DNA of 64,000 nucleotides, from positions 2,364,079 to 2,428,078 of the forward strand of contig NZ_NISU01000001.1 in assembly GCF_002335805.1 (NCBI RefSeq), written 5' to 3'. A model generated the notes under the pieces. The model saw only the letters and a list, made by a program, of their open reading frames with translations, did not search any database and was not told the origin of the DNA. The DNA is from Bacillus sp. FJAT-45350. GTDB taxonomy: Bacteria; Bacillota; Bacilli; Bacillales; NISU01. A program made the translations under genes and the position numbers. This document shows, piece after piece, positions 18,356 to 26,756 of this stretch; the stretch's first letter is position 1, and each line of letters begins with the position of its first letter.

Positions 18356-19465
18356 TTATATTAATGACTCACGAACAGATACACCTACACCTTCAGGAAC
18401 ATATGCAGCTACTTTTATATTTTTTTGATTAACCGATACCCAACCTAATCCTGAAAATACGATGTCAGTCTTTTCACCCTTTAGTACAAATTCATATTTA
18501 ACTAAAGGCGGTAGTTCTTCTTTCGTTTCTGTTCCAGGTGGTGTTAGAAGTGTTCCAAGGTGTTGCTCGTATAAATCATCTGCCTTCTCTAGTTTCGTCC
18601 GATGAATATTTAATTCGTTTGAAAAGTGACAAACAAATGACGAACGGTCTCCAGAAACAAAATCTAGCCTTGCTAAGCCACCAAAGTATAATGTTTGTTG
18701 CTCATTTAACTGAAAAACCATTGGCTTTATTTCTTTTTTGGGAGTGATGACCTTTAACTCTTTCTTATCTATATAATGTGCTACTTGATGATGATTAATA
18801 ATTCCAGGTGTATCATATAAGAACTTTCCATCATCTAAAGGAATATCGATCATGTCTAATGTAGTTCCTGGAAAATGAGAAGTAGTAATCATTAACTCTT
18901 CAGCTCCACCAAACTCTTTAATCATTCTATTAATAAATGATGATTTCCCAACATTCGTACAACCAACGATATAAACATCTTTTCCTTTTCTAAGCTCATC
19001 AATTTTACTAGCTAACTCGACAACACCATCACCTCTAGCTGCACTAATTAAATGAACATCCACAGGTTTTAAGCCTAATTCTTTAGAAGATTTTTTCATC
19101 CAGTTAATTAAACGGTTAGTATTTAACGACTTCGGTAATAAATCAACCTTATTCCCAACTAACAATACATCGTTTTTACCTACAAACCGATGTAAGCCAG
19201 GTAACCAACTACCATTAAAATCAAAAATATCGACAATCTTTACAATAAGTGAATTTGTATGTCCTAGTGTATTTAAAATCTTCAAGAAGTCGTCGTCAGT
19301 TAATGATACATCTTGTACTTCATTATAATGCTTCAAACGAAAACAGCGTTGACATATAATAATATCCCTTTCTAAGGAAGATGGTGGCGCATAGCCTAAT
19401 TCTGCTTTGTTTTCTGTTTGTACCTTAACACCACAACCTGCACAGATTACCTCTCTCTCATTCAC
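18356..19465 (-). CDS. yqeH: YqeH circularly permuted GTPase for ribosome assembly
   Basis: 369 residues. An N-terminal zinc finger (CAGC and CQRC, residues about 9-41) is followed by a circularly permuted GTPase domain in the order G4 (NKVD), G5, G1 (VGCTNVGKSSFINRM) and G3 (DTPG). YqeH helps assemble the 30S subunit. It is the first gene of the operon running to yqeM. In B. subtilis yqeG precedes it; here the region upstream goes straight to a DnaA-box cluster and sda. Confidence 0.96.
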   Translation of the reverse strand: MNEREVICAGCGVKVQTENKAELGYAPPSSLERDIIICQRCFRLKHYNEVQDVSLTDDDFLKILNTLGHTNSLIVKIVDIFDFNGSWLPGLHRFVGKNDVLLVGNKVDLLPKSLNTNRLINWMKKSSKELGLKPVDVHLISAARGDGVVELASKIDELRKGKDVYIVGCTNVGKSSFINRMIKEFGGAEELMITTSHFPGTTLDMIDIPLDDGKFLYDTPGIINHHQVAHYIDKKELKVITPKKEIKPMVFQLNEQQTLYFGGLARLDFVSGDRSSFVCHFSNELNIHRTKLEKADDLYEQHLGTLLTPPGTETKEELPPLVKYEFVLKGEKTDIVFSGLGWVSVNQKNIKVAAYVPEGVGVSVRESLI

Positions 19466-19721
19466 TCAAAAGCCCCCTACTCAAATTTATAAATCAATTG
19501 TGTTAGCATCATTAAAAGCTGGTGCCATCACATTTTCATTTACTCTTTTTTATGTTGTACTAAAATATCGTTAGTCAAACGGAAATTATACCCTTTTTCG
19601 ATTTTTTTTGCAATTAATACGCTTTATAACTAACAATATATATAAATACATACGTAACAAATTGGAACTTTCACAAAAAATTAAAATATATTTTCGACAA
19701 AGTACAACCTCTATCTACACT

Positions 19722-19902
19722 TGTGGATAACTTTATACACCTCTTTACACAGTCATATCATTATGTTTAAACACCTTATAAACAAGTAATCAACAGCTTA
19801 TCCACGCAACATTGTGGATAAAACGAACGGTTGTTCTATTTTACAATTGATGGTAGTATATACATAAATAATAAAGTTTAACTAACTAGCATATGTGGAA
19901 AA
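19722..19902. promoter_or_regulatory. DnaA-box cluster upstream of sda
   Basis: Two perfect DnaA boxes (TGTGGATAA at 19722-19730 and 19813-19821) lie with near matches TTATACACC (19733-19741), TTATCCACG (19798-19806) and TGTGGAAAA (19894-19902), in an A/T-rich stretch. In B. subtilis the sda promoter is controlled by DnaA through such boxes, linking replication status to sporulation. It lies between divergent yqeH and sda, about 110-290 bases from the sda start. Confidence 0.85.
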
Positions 19903-19977
19903 CGACACATTAGAATAAAAATTAAAAAATTAGAAAAACAATCATGTCCACTTAATTCTAAACTATAAATTTTGATA

Positions 19978-20012
19978 GGGAGGTGTGTTGCCTTTTTGGC
20001 AACATAAATAAT
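19978..20012 (+). promoter_or_regulatory. sda leader: distant SD, hairpin and seven-codon mini-ORF
   Basis: The Shine-Dalgarno GGGAGG (19978-19983) lies 29 bases before the sda ATG, too far for normal use. Between them TGTTGCC (19986-19992) and GGCAACA (19998-20004) form a perfect 7-bp hairpin. Folding it leaves about ten bases between SD and ATG. Alternatively the SD serves a TTG at 19988, which opens a seven-codon frame (MPFWQHK) ending one base before the sda ATG, allowing coupled re-initiation. Confidence 0.55.
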
Positions 20013-20153
20013 ATGAAAAAATTATCGGACGAGCTTCTAATTGAAACATACTTTAAAGCTATTGAATTAAATCTCAGTAAAGATTTTATTGAATTAATTA
20101 GAATTGAAATTGATCGTCGTTCTTTAGGGGATAAAATCAAACTATCATCTTAA
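20013..20153 (+). CDS. sda: Sda, checkpoint inhibitor of sporulation kinases
   Basis: A 46-residue protein beginning [20 protein letters not shown] and ending in [12 protein letters not shown], the size and pattern of B. subtilis Sda. Sda forms a helical hairpin that binds the dimerisation domain of KinA/KinB and blocks phosphorylation when replication is under way or DNA is damaged. Sda is rapidly degraded via its C-terminal residues, and this one also ends in Ser-Ser. DnaA boxes upstream fit the known control. The start is supported by the homologue length, not by a close ribosome-binding site. Confidence 0.93.
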   Translation: MKKLSDELLIETYFKAIELNLSKDFIELIRIEIDRRSLGDKIKLSS

Positions 20154-20156
20154 TAA

Positions 20157-20212
20157 AAAAACAAAGAAAAAGAATCACTCTTCGGTAGGAGTGATTCTTT
20201 TTCTTTGTTTTT
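20157..20212. terminator. 24-bp bidirectional terminator after sda
   Basis: Perfect 24-base arms (20157-20180 and 20189-20212) with an eight-base loop and A/T-rich ends. It lies between the sda stop and the stop codon of the convergent small membrane-protein gene, which it overlaps by two bases. Confidence 0.9.
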
Positions 20213-20414
20213 ATGGGTGTATACGTATATACTCCCTCGGTCTAAAAGGCTCAAAACGTATTTGATGTGGCTCAGCCTCTAATATTTGGATTGTTTCAGA
20301 TTCATCAAGATTTTGCATATATAAATTACGGTCATTTAATCCATGAATCCACCAAGCAGTCGCAAATATAACAAAGAATATCCCTATTGCAATAAATCCT
20401 TTTTGTAAAATCAT
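20211..20414 (-). CDS. Small single-pass membrane protein, unknown function
   Basis: 67 residues: a membrane helix at about 6-24 (GFIAIGIFFVIFATAWWIHG) followed by a charged tail with EPHQIRFEPFRPREYIRIHP. I do not recognise the family. GAGGTGA seven bases before the ATG and the shared strong terminator with sda support it as a real gene. The helix-plus-short-tail layout suggests an N-in or N-out anchored protein, but nothing in it indicates a reaction or partner. Confidence 0.65.
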   Translation of the reverse strand: MILQKGFIAIGIFFVIFATAWWIHGLNDRNLYMQNLDESETIQILEAEPHQIRFEPFRPREYIRIHP

Positions 20415-20908
20415 GATTGCTCACCTCAAACTTTTCATTGAGAGTTTTCTTTTATTCTCTTTAAGTAGGATGAGATATTTCTGCGATAATTATACATTTT
20501 TAGGTAATAATAATTGATAATAATTTTCTAATTTAGCTTAAGGAAGCAAAATAACTTATCTTTTTATAAAATTTAATATTTCTAAAATTTTTTTTTATGC
20601 TTTCTAAACGTATTTATTCATATTTAATAAACACTTAATATTCCACGGTTATTGATATGTACAATGGATGCAAGGGTTTTAAAATTAGTATATAATTTGG
20701 GGTAGTTTTGAATATAAGAGTTTGTCAAAGGTAAACTCTATGCAAGAGCCACTTAGGCCATCCTTGATAGATTAATCCTCAGTCTAAAAAAAGGTTGTTC
20801 AAAAAGATAAAACCCGGTCTTTTTGAACAACCTACTGTAAAGAATTCGAGGATAGCTTCAGATGGATGCTCTATGCATAAATGATTTATAAAAAGGAGGT
20901 AATAAGCA
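20415..20908. other. Long leader region upstream of mrpA
   Basis: This 494-base stretch is very A/T rich on the left. It contains TATAAT-like sequence near 20691-20696 without a good -35, a 7-bp stem (AGAGTTT 20717-20723 with AAACTCT 20733-20739), a 16-bp inverted repeat at 20792-20833, and a 9-base direct repeat CTCTATGCA at 20736-20744 and 20869-20877. No gene is seen. It could be a structured 5' leader of the mrp operon. Confidence 0.5.
20792..20833 (-). terminator. 16-bp hairpin with T run on the minus strand
   Basis: AGGTTGTTCAAAAAGA and TCTTTTTGAACAACCT form a perfect stem with a ten-base loop. Read on the minus strand it is followed by TTTTTTT, the signature of a Rho-independent terminator. 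No minus-strand gene lies upstream of it; mrpA begins 75 bases away on the other strand. It might block antisense transcription from the mrp operon or be a relic. Confidence 0.65.
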
Positions 20909-23326
20909 TTGACAGTATTACATTGGGTTACAATTGCACCATTTTTATTAGCCATCTTGGTTCCATTCTTCTATAAATTTGCAAGACCTATACATACAGG
21001 ATGGTTTGTTTTTGTACTCCCCGTTGTACTTTTTATTTATTTCTTACAGCAATTACCGGTAATTTCAAATGGGGGTAATATCCTTTATACAGTACCATGG
21101 GTTCCTTCATTAGGAATTAACTTTACTGTCTATCTTGATGGATTAAGTTTGCTATTTGCCCTCTTAATCACTGGAATTGGTGCATTAGTAGTGCTTTATT
21201 CAATCTACTATTTATCTAAGAAGACAGAAGCGATACATAATTTTTATGTGTACTTGTTGATGTTCATGGGGGCGATGTTAGGGGTTGTTATTTCTGATAA
21301 CCTAATAGTTCTTTATGTTTTCTGGGAATTAACAAGTTTAGCTTCATCGCTATTAATTAGTTATTGGTTTCATCGAGAAAAATCAATTTATGGTGCTCAG
21401 AAATCAATGCTCATCACTGTTTTTGGTGGGTTTGCTATGCTTGGGGGGTTCTGTTTACTTTATGTAATGACAAACACCTTCAGTATAAGAGCCATTATTG
21501 AACAAGCGGATGTCATAGTTGGAAATCCACTATTTATTCCAGCAATGATCCTTGTACTACTCGGTGCTTTTACAAAATCAGCTCAATTCCCATTCCATAT
21601 CTGGTTACCAGATGCAATGGAAGCACCAACACCTGTTAGTGCATACTTACACTCTGCAACAATGGTTAAAGCAGGAATTTATCTAGTTGCTCGTTTAACA
21701 CCTGTATTCGGCGGAGTAGCCGAATGGTTCTGGATTATTTCTGCATTCGGTATTGTTACATTATGTTGGGGCTCTATATCAGCTGTCCGACAAAAAGATT
21801 TAAAATCAATCCTTGCCTATTCAACAATCAGTCAGCTTGGATTAATAATGTCACTTCTAGGGTTAGGTTCAGCATCACTTTATTATGGATACGGAACAGA
21901 TACTACATTATATACAACGGCCACTCTTGCTGCTGTATTCCATTTAATAAACCATGCAACCTTTAAAGGTAGTCTGTTTATGACCGTCGGGATTATTGAC
22001 CACGAAACAGGTACCCGTGACATTCGTAAACTTGGCGGTTTAATGTCGATTATGCCAATTACGTTTACGATATCATTAATAGGGTTAGCATCTATGGCTG
22101 GTTTGCCGCCGTTTAATGGCTTCTTAAGTAAAGAAATGTTCTTTACAGGTGTGCTTAATGCTAGTCAGCTAGACATTTTCAATATGCAAACATGGGGTAT
22201 GATTTTCCCTGTACTTGCTTGGATTGCTAGTGTATTTACATTTGTCTACTGTGCAATTATGTTCTTTAAAACATTTACAGGTCAATTCAAGCCTGAAAAT
22301 TATGATGTTCATGTACACGAAGCTCCAATTGGAATGTTAATTAGTCCAATCATCCTTGGATCGTTAGTGGTTGTATTCGGATTCTTCCCGAACCTTCTTG
22401 CATACTCGTTAATTGAGCCAGCTATGGCAGCTATCCTTCCTGGAATATTACCAGAAGGTCAGCAGTTTTATGTAAATATTTATCATTGGCATGGCTTTAA
22501 CACTGAGCTCTTTATGACAATTGGAGTTATTGCAGTTGGTACTTTTATTTATCTAACTGCTAAAAAGTGGATGCAACTTTCTATCTATCTAAAAGAACGC
22601 GACCCATTAAATCGTGTTTATGACGGCTCTTTGGTTGGATTAATCAAAGGCTCACAAAAGGTAACATCACTTCAAATGACTGGTCTTTTACGTGATTACT
22701 TTGCTTACATGATTACGTTCATGATATTCATGTTTGCGTACACGTTTATCCGATATGATGTCTTTGCGATTGATACCGTAAACGTTGCTGGAATTTCGCC
22801 ATACATTTGGGTTGTAACACTAGTCTTTATTGCAGCTACATTAGCAGTACCATTTATCAACCATAGAATAACTGCAGTAATCATAGTCGGAGTTATCGGG
22901 TTCTTGCTCGCTTTATTCTTTAATATCTTTAGAGCACCTGACTTAGTTTTAACTCAATTATTAGTAGAAACTGTAATGGTTGTTTTATTATTACTTGCTT
23001 TCTATCACTTGCCCGAGCTTCGAAAAGAAAAGTTCACGCCTCGTTTTAATGGGGTAAATCTACTTATTTCGATAGCAGTCGGAATTTTTGTAACAGCTAC
23101 AGCATTTAGCTCATTAGCGTTAAGTAACTCAAATGGTCTTGAGCCAATATCACATTACTTTATAGAAAACTCATATGAGCTAGCAGCCGGAAAAAACATG
23201 GTAAACGTTATCCTAGTTGATTTCCGTGGACTTGATACGTTACTTGAGGTGCTTGTACTAGGTATTGCAGCACTAGGTGTTGTTACACTTATTAAATTAC
23301 GAATGACTGGGAGGGAAGATGTGTGA
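20909..23326 (+). CDS. mrpA: Mrp antiporter subunit A
   Basis: 805 residues, the usual MrpA length, almost entirely membrane-spanning. The NuoL-like antiporter core contains FVFWELTSLASSLLISYWFH and TKSAQFPFHIWLPDAM with conserved Lys and Pro, and SAYLHSATMVKAGIYL. The C-terminal third carries the MrpA-specific extension related to NuoJ/K and MrpB. MrpA is the largest subunit of the seven-protein Na+/H+ antiporter that keeps cytoplasmic pH low and expels sodium. It starts at TTG, with AGGAGG nine bases upstream. Its GTGA overlap with mrpB indicates coupling. Intact. Confidence 0.97.
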   Translation: MTVLHWVTIAPFLLAILVPFFYKFARPIHTGWFVFVLPVVLFIYFLQQLPVISNGGNILYTVPWVPSLGINFTVYLDGLSLLFALLITGIGALVVLYSIYYLSKKTEAIHNFYVYLLMFMGAMLGVVISDNLIVLYVFWELTSLASSLLISYWFHREKSIYGAQKSMLITVFGGFAMLGGFCLLYVMTNTFSIRAIIEQADVIVGNPLFIPAMILVLLGAFTKSAQFPFHIWLPDAMEAPTPVSAYLHSATMVKAGIYLVARLTPVFGGVAEWFWIISAFGIVTLCWGSISAVRQKDLKSILAYSTISQLGLIMSLLGLGSASLYYGYGTDTTLYTTATLAAVFHLINHATFKGSLFMTVGIIDHETGTRDIRKLGGLMSIMPITFTISLIGLASMAGLPPFNGFLSKEMFFTGVLNASQLDIFNMQTWGMIFPVLAWIASVFTFVYCAIMFFKTFTGQFKPENYDVHVHEAPIGMLISPIILGSLVVVFGFFPNLLAYSLIEPAMAAILPGILPEGQQFYVNIYHWHGFNTELFMTIGVIAVGTFIYLTAKKWMQLSIYLKERDPLNRVYDGSLVGLIKGSQKVTSLQMTGLLRDYFAYMITFMIFMFAYTFIRYDVFAIDTVNVAGISPYIWVVTLVFIAATLAVPFINHRITAVIIVGVIGFLLALFFNIFRAPDLVLTQLLVETVMVVLLLLAFYHLPELRKEKFTPRFNGVNLLISIAVGIFVTATAFSSLALSNSNGLEPISHYFIENSYELAAGKNMVNVILVDFRGLDTLLEVLVLGIAALGVVTLIKLRMTGREDV

Positions 23327-23748
23327 AGACAAACAATGTAATGCTCCATACAATTACAAAGGTTGCTACCTTTATCATCCTAACCTTCTCTGTTTACCTA
23401 TTCTTTGCAGGTCATAACAATCCAGGTGGAGGTTTTATCGGCGGTCTGATGACCGCTTCCGCCTTGTTGCTTATGTACTTAGGATTTGATATGAAATCAA
23501 TAAAAAAAGCAATCCCATTTAATTTTACACACATGATTGCTGTTGGGTTACTTATCTCACTTGCAACTGGAATAGCTAGTATGATTTTTGGCTATCCATT
23601 TTTAACACAGTTCGATCAGTATGTAACTGTTCCTCTACTCGGAGAGTTCCACTTAACTACTGCCCTACCTTTTGATTTAGGTATCTATCTTGTAGTAGTT
23701 GGAATTGCGTTACTAATCATACTTACGATTGCGGAGGATGATGCATAA
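23323..23748 (+). CDS. mrpB: Mrp antiporter subunit B
   Basis: 141 residues with four hydrophobic segments. HNNPGGGFIGGLMTASALLL is the conserved MrpB signature. It starts at GTG overlapping the mrpA stop and ends on the first base of the mrpC ATG, so all three are tightly coupled. MrpB is required for antiport by the full complex. Confidence 0.96.
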   Translation: MKTNNVMLHTITKVATFIILTFSVYLFFAGHNNPGGGFIGGLMTASALLLMYLGFDMKSIKKAIPFNFTHMIAVGLLISLATGIASMIFGYPFLTQFDQYVTVPLLGEFHLTTALPFDLGIYLVVVGIALLIILTIAEDDA

Positions 23749-24086
23749 TGGAAATATTAATGTCCATCGTTGTTGGTGTCCTCTTTATGGTTGGAACCTA
23801 CTTGATTCTTACAAAAAGCTTATTACGTGTCATTTTAGGTCTTATGCTCCTTTCCCATGGAGCACATCTATTGTTGCTGACAATGGCTGGTTTAAAGCAA
23901 GGGGCTCCTCCATTATTAGGAGAAGAAGCAGCAGCCTACGCTGATCCTTTACCGCAGGCATTAATTCTTACTGCGATTGTTATTAGCTTCGGGGTAACTG
24001 CCTTTATGCTTGTCTTAGCTTACCGCACATACAAAGAGCACAAAACAGATGATTTAGATAAATTAAGGGGTTCTGCTGATGAATAA
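23748..24086 (+). CDS. mrpC: Mrp antiporter subunit C
   Basis: 112 residues, a NuoK-like protein with three membrane helices. VILGLMLLSHGAHLLLL and DPLPQALILTAIVISFGVTA are typical of MrpC. It overlaps mrpD by eight bases. The subunit forms part of the proton path shared with complex I. Confidence 0.96.
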   Translation: MEILMSIVVGVLFMVGTYLILTKSLLRVILGLMLLSHGAHLLLLTMAGLKQGAPPLLGEEAAAYADPLPQALILTAIVISFGVTAFMLVLAYRTYKEHKTDDLDKLRGSADE

Positions 24087-25560
24087 TTTTATTTTATTAC
24101 CTATTCTACTCCCATTTATCATCGGGGTTATACTCATATTCTTTGCCAAACAGCATTCGATACAACGTATCATTAGTGGCTTTACTGTATTCTTCCTTTT
24201 AGGAATTGCTGCCTACTTAGCTATTTTTGTTTATCAAAATGGGATTCAAACTTTAGAGCTTGGAAACTGGCGAGCACCATTTGGAATCATTTTAGTTGCT
24301 GATATGTTTGCAACTATGATGGTGGTTCTATCAAGTATTGTTGGTCTTGTGTGTTTGTTCTTTGCCTTTCAAACAATATCTAATGAGCGGGAAAAGTATT
24401 ATTTTTATCCCTTTTACTTTTTCTTATTAACTGGGGTAAACGGGGCCTTCTTAACTGGAGACTTATTTAACCTATTCGTATTTTTCGAAGTAATGTTAAT
24501 TGCTTCATATATTCTCATCGTAATTGGCGGGACAAAGTATCAGCTTCGAGAATCATTGAAGTACGTTATGATTAACGTGTTTGCTTCTATCCTATTCATT
24601 GTTGGTGTAGCTTACATTTATGCTGCTACTGGTACTTTAAACTTTGCAGATTTAGCTGTAAAAGTTGGAGAACTAGAACAACAAGGTGTACTTAATGTCG
24701 TAGCTATATTATTCTTAATTGTATTTGCTATGAAAGGGGCATTATTTCCGCTCTATTTCTGGTTACCACGCTCATACTATGGTCCTCCAGCAGCGATTGC
24801 TGCACTTTTCGGTGGACTACTTACGAAGGTTGGTATTTATGCGATATTCAGAATGTTTACGTTAGTATTTGTCCACGACCCGGGATTCACTCATAACATT
24901 ATTCTTGCATTAGCAGGACTTACAATGTTCTTTGGTGTTCTAGGAGCGGTATCACAGTTTGACTTTAAACGAATTCTTTCTTATCACATTATAAGTCAGG
25001 TAGGATATATGGTCATGGGACTTGGTATCTTTACACCGCTTGCTATTGCAGGGGCAATCTACTATATTGCTCACCATATTATCGTTAAAGCTGCTCTATT
25101 CTTATTTGCAGGGGCAACACAAAAAATTACCGGAACGACAGATTTAAAGAAAATGGGAGGATTATTAAAGACACATCCATTGCTTGCTTGGTTATTCTTT
25201 ATTTCCGCTATTTCGTTAGCTGGTATTCCACCACTTAGTGGTTTCTTCAGTAAATTTGCTCTGATGTTATCAGGTTTCCAAGAGGAACGATACATCATTG
25301 TTACAGTAGCATTAGTCGTTGGTCTATTAACTCTCTTCTCTATGATGAAAATCTTTATCTATGCATTCTGGGGAGAGCAAAAACATACCGAACAACAAGC
25401 AAAGCAAAAAGTAGGGCCACTCCTTCTTCCGATTGTGCCTTTAGTATTCTTAACAATCGTACTTGGTTTCTTTGCAGAACCAATATTCCAATACTCTCTT
25501 GGAATTGCAGAAGAAATCCTTGATCCGTCCATTTATATTAATTCTGTATTGAAGGAGTAG
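24079..25560 (+). CDS. mrpD: Mrp antiporter subunit D
   Basis: 493 residues, a NuoM/N-like antiporter subunit. LFNLFVFFEVMLIASYIL carries the conserved glutamate, MKGALFPLYFWLPRSYYGPP the conserved lysine and proline loop, and SYHIISQVGYMVMGLG and HHIIVKAALFLFAG the later helices. These residues are essential for proton movement in MrpD. Full length, with a five-base gap to mrpE. Confidence 0.97.
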   Translation: MNNFILLPILLPFIIGVILIFFAKQHSIQRIISGFTVFFLLGIAAYLAIFVYQNGIQTLELGNWRAPFGIILVADMFATMMVVLSSIVGLVCLFFAFQTISNEREKYYFYPFYFFLLTGVNGAFLTGDLFNLFVFFEVMLIASYILIVIGGTKYQLRESLKYVMINVFASILFIVGVAYIYAATGTLNFADLAVKVGELEQQGVLNVVAILFLIVFAMKGALFPLYFWLPRSYYGPPAAIAALFGGLLTKVGIYAIFRMFTLVFVHDPGFTHNIILALAGLTMFFGVLGAVSQFDFKRILSYHIISQVGYMVMGLGIFTPLAIAGAIYYIAHHIIVKAALFLFAGATQKITGTTDLKKMGGLLKTHPLLAWLFFISAISLAGIPPLSGFFSKFALMLSGFQEERYIIVTVALVVGLLTLFSMMKIFIYAFWGEQKHTEQQAKQKVGPLLLPIVPLVFLTIVLGFFAEPIFQYSLGIAEEILDPSIYINSVLKE

Positions 25561-25565
25561 TTGCT

Positions 25566-26042
25566 ATGCATTTTCAAATATTACTAAATGTCGTGATCGC
25601 TCTCATTTGGGCCTTCTTGCAAAACAGTTACACTGGTGTAGACTTACTAATTGGATACGTGATTGGGATATTCATTCTCTATGGATTACGTCGTTTTCTT
25701 AAATTTGACTTTTATATGCGCCGTGTTTTCGCTCTAATTAGGTTAATTCTCTTGTTTAGTAAAGAGTTAATATTAGCAAACTGGGACGTAATTAAGATTG
25801 TACTAAGTCCTAAATTAAATATTCAGCCTGGTATTGTTGCTGTTCCTACAAAGTTAAAAACTGACTGGGAATTAACTCTACTAGCTGCTCTTATTTCACT
25901 GACACCTGGTACATTATCAATGGATTTTTCAGATGACAACAAGTTCATTTATATTCACTCAATTCATGTACCAGATAAAGAGGCTATGATTAGACAGATT
26001 CATAACACGTTTGAGAAAGCGATTATGGAGGTGACTCATTAA
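25566..26042 (+). CDS. mrpE: Mrp antiporter subunit E
   Basis: 158 residues with two or three membrane helices in the first 75 residues and a cytoplasmic domain with ISLTPGTLSMDFSDDNKFIY, the conserved MrpE patch. MrpE is needed for complex assembly or activity in alkaliphiles. Its stop overlaps the mrpF start (TAATG). Confidence 0.96.
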   Translation: MHFQILLNVVIALIWAFLQNSYTGVDLLIGYVIGIFILYGLRRFLKFDFYMRRVFALIRLILLFSKELILANWDVIKIVLSPKLNIQPGIVAVPTKLKTDWELTLLAALISLTPGTLSMDFSDDNKFIYIHSIHVPDKEAMIRQIHNTFEKAIMEVTH

Positions 26043-26323
26043 TGCTGCACACAGTATCACAAGTCGTATTAATAGTCATGTCCATCTCATTACTCGTTTG
26101 TTTTATACGAGTAATCATTGGTCCTACAATGTCTGACCGTGTTGTAGCATTAGATACATTCGGAATAAACTTAATAGGATTTATTGGAATCTTAATGATA
26201 ATCCAAGAAACTACTGCTTATTCTGAAATTATTTTAGTTCTTGGGATTCTTGCTTTTATAGGTTCAATCGCATTAGCTAAGTTTTTAGAAAGGGGTGCTG
26301 TTTTTGATAGAGATAATTCTTAG
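26042..26323 (+). CDS. mrpF: Mrp antiporter subunit F
   Basis: 93 residues with three membrane helices. VIIGPTMSDRVVALDTFGIN is the MrpF signature. It has been linked to sodium and bile-salt efflux in B. subtilis. Its 3' end overlaps the start of mrpG by about 20 bases. Confidence 0.96.
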   Translation: MLHTVSQVVLIVMSISLLVCFIRVIIGPTMSDRVVALDTFGINLIGFIGILMIIQETTAYSEIILVLGILAFIGSIALAKFLERGAVFDRDNS

Positions 26324-26666
26324 TATTTTAATTCTTCTTGGAGGCTTTCTTAGTATCCTAGGCTCAATCGGAATTATGCGCTTCCCAGATGTTTATGGTA
26401 GATTACATGCTGCAACGAAAAGTGCAACATTAGGTGTTATCTTTATTATGACAGCAACCTTTCTATTTTTTCTAATAGTAGAGCACTTATTTGTTGGAAA
26501 AATACTTTTAACCATCGTCTTTGTTTTTCTAACAGCACCATTAGCGGGGCTAATGATTTCCCGCTCTGCTTACCGAATTGGCGTACCATTATGGGAAGGT
26601 AGTACGCAAGACGATTTAAAGCATAAAATGAACAAAGCTAAAAAGAATCAAAATAATGAAGCTTAA
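26304..26666 (+). CDS. mrpG: Mrp antiporter subunit G
   Basis: About 120 residues, three membrane helices, with GSIGIMRFPDVYGRLHAATK, the MrpG signature. I place the start at TTG 26304 (MIEIILSILIL) because AAAGGGG lies eight bases upstream; a GTG at 26295 sits inside that ribosome-binding site. It is the last gene of a complete seven-gene group 1 type mrp operon and is followed by a strong terminator. Confidence 0.95.
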   Translation: MIEIILSILILLGGFLSILGSIGIMRFPDVYGRLHAATKSATLGVIFIMTATFLFFLIVEHLFVGKILLTIVFVFLTAPLAGLMISRSAYRIGVPLWEGSTQDDLKHKMNKAKKNQNNEA

Positions 26667-26673
26667 ATGTAAA

Positions 26674-26702
26674 GGAGACTCAAGATTGTATCTTGAGTCT
26701 CC
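26674..26702 (+). terminator. Terminator of the mrp operon
   Basis: GGAGACTCAAGAT and ATCTTGAGTCTCC form a perfect 13-bp stem with a three-base loop and a trailing TTTT. It follows mrpG directly. Confidence 0.92.
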
Positions 26703-26756
26703 TTTTATATCTTGATAGTAACAGCTTTAGTAACTTCTATAGCCGTATTTTTGTCA

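Noticed and set aside
19722-19902. Chromosomal origin of replication
   Set aside because: There is no dnaA, dnaN or other origin-linked gene, and such a cluster is known upstream of sda.
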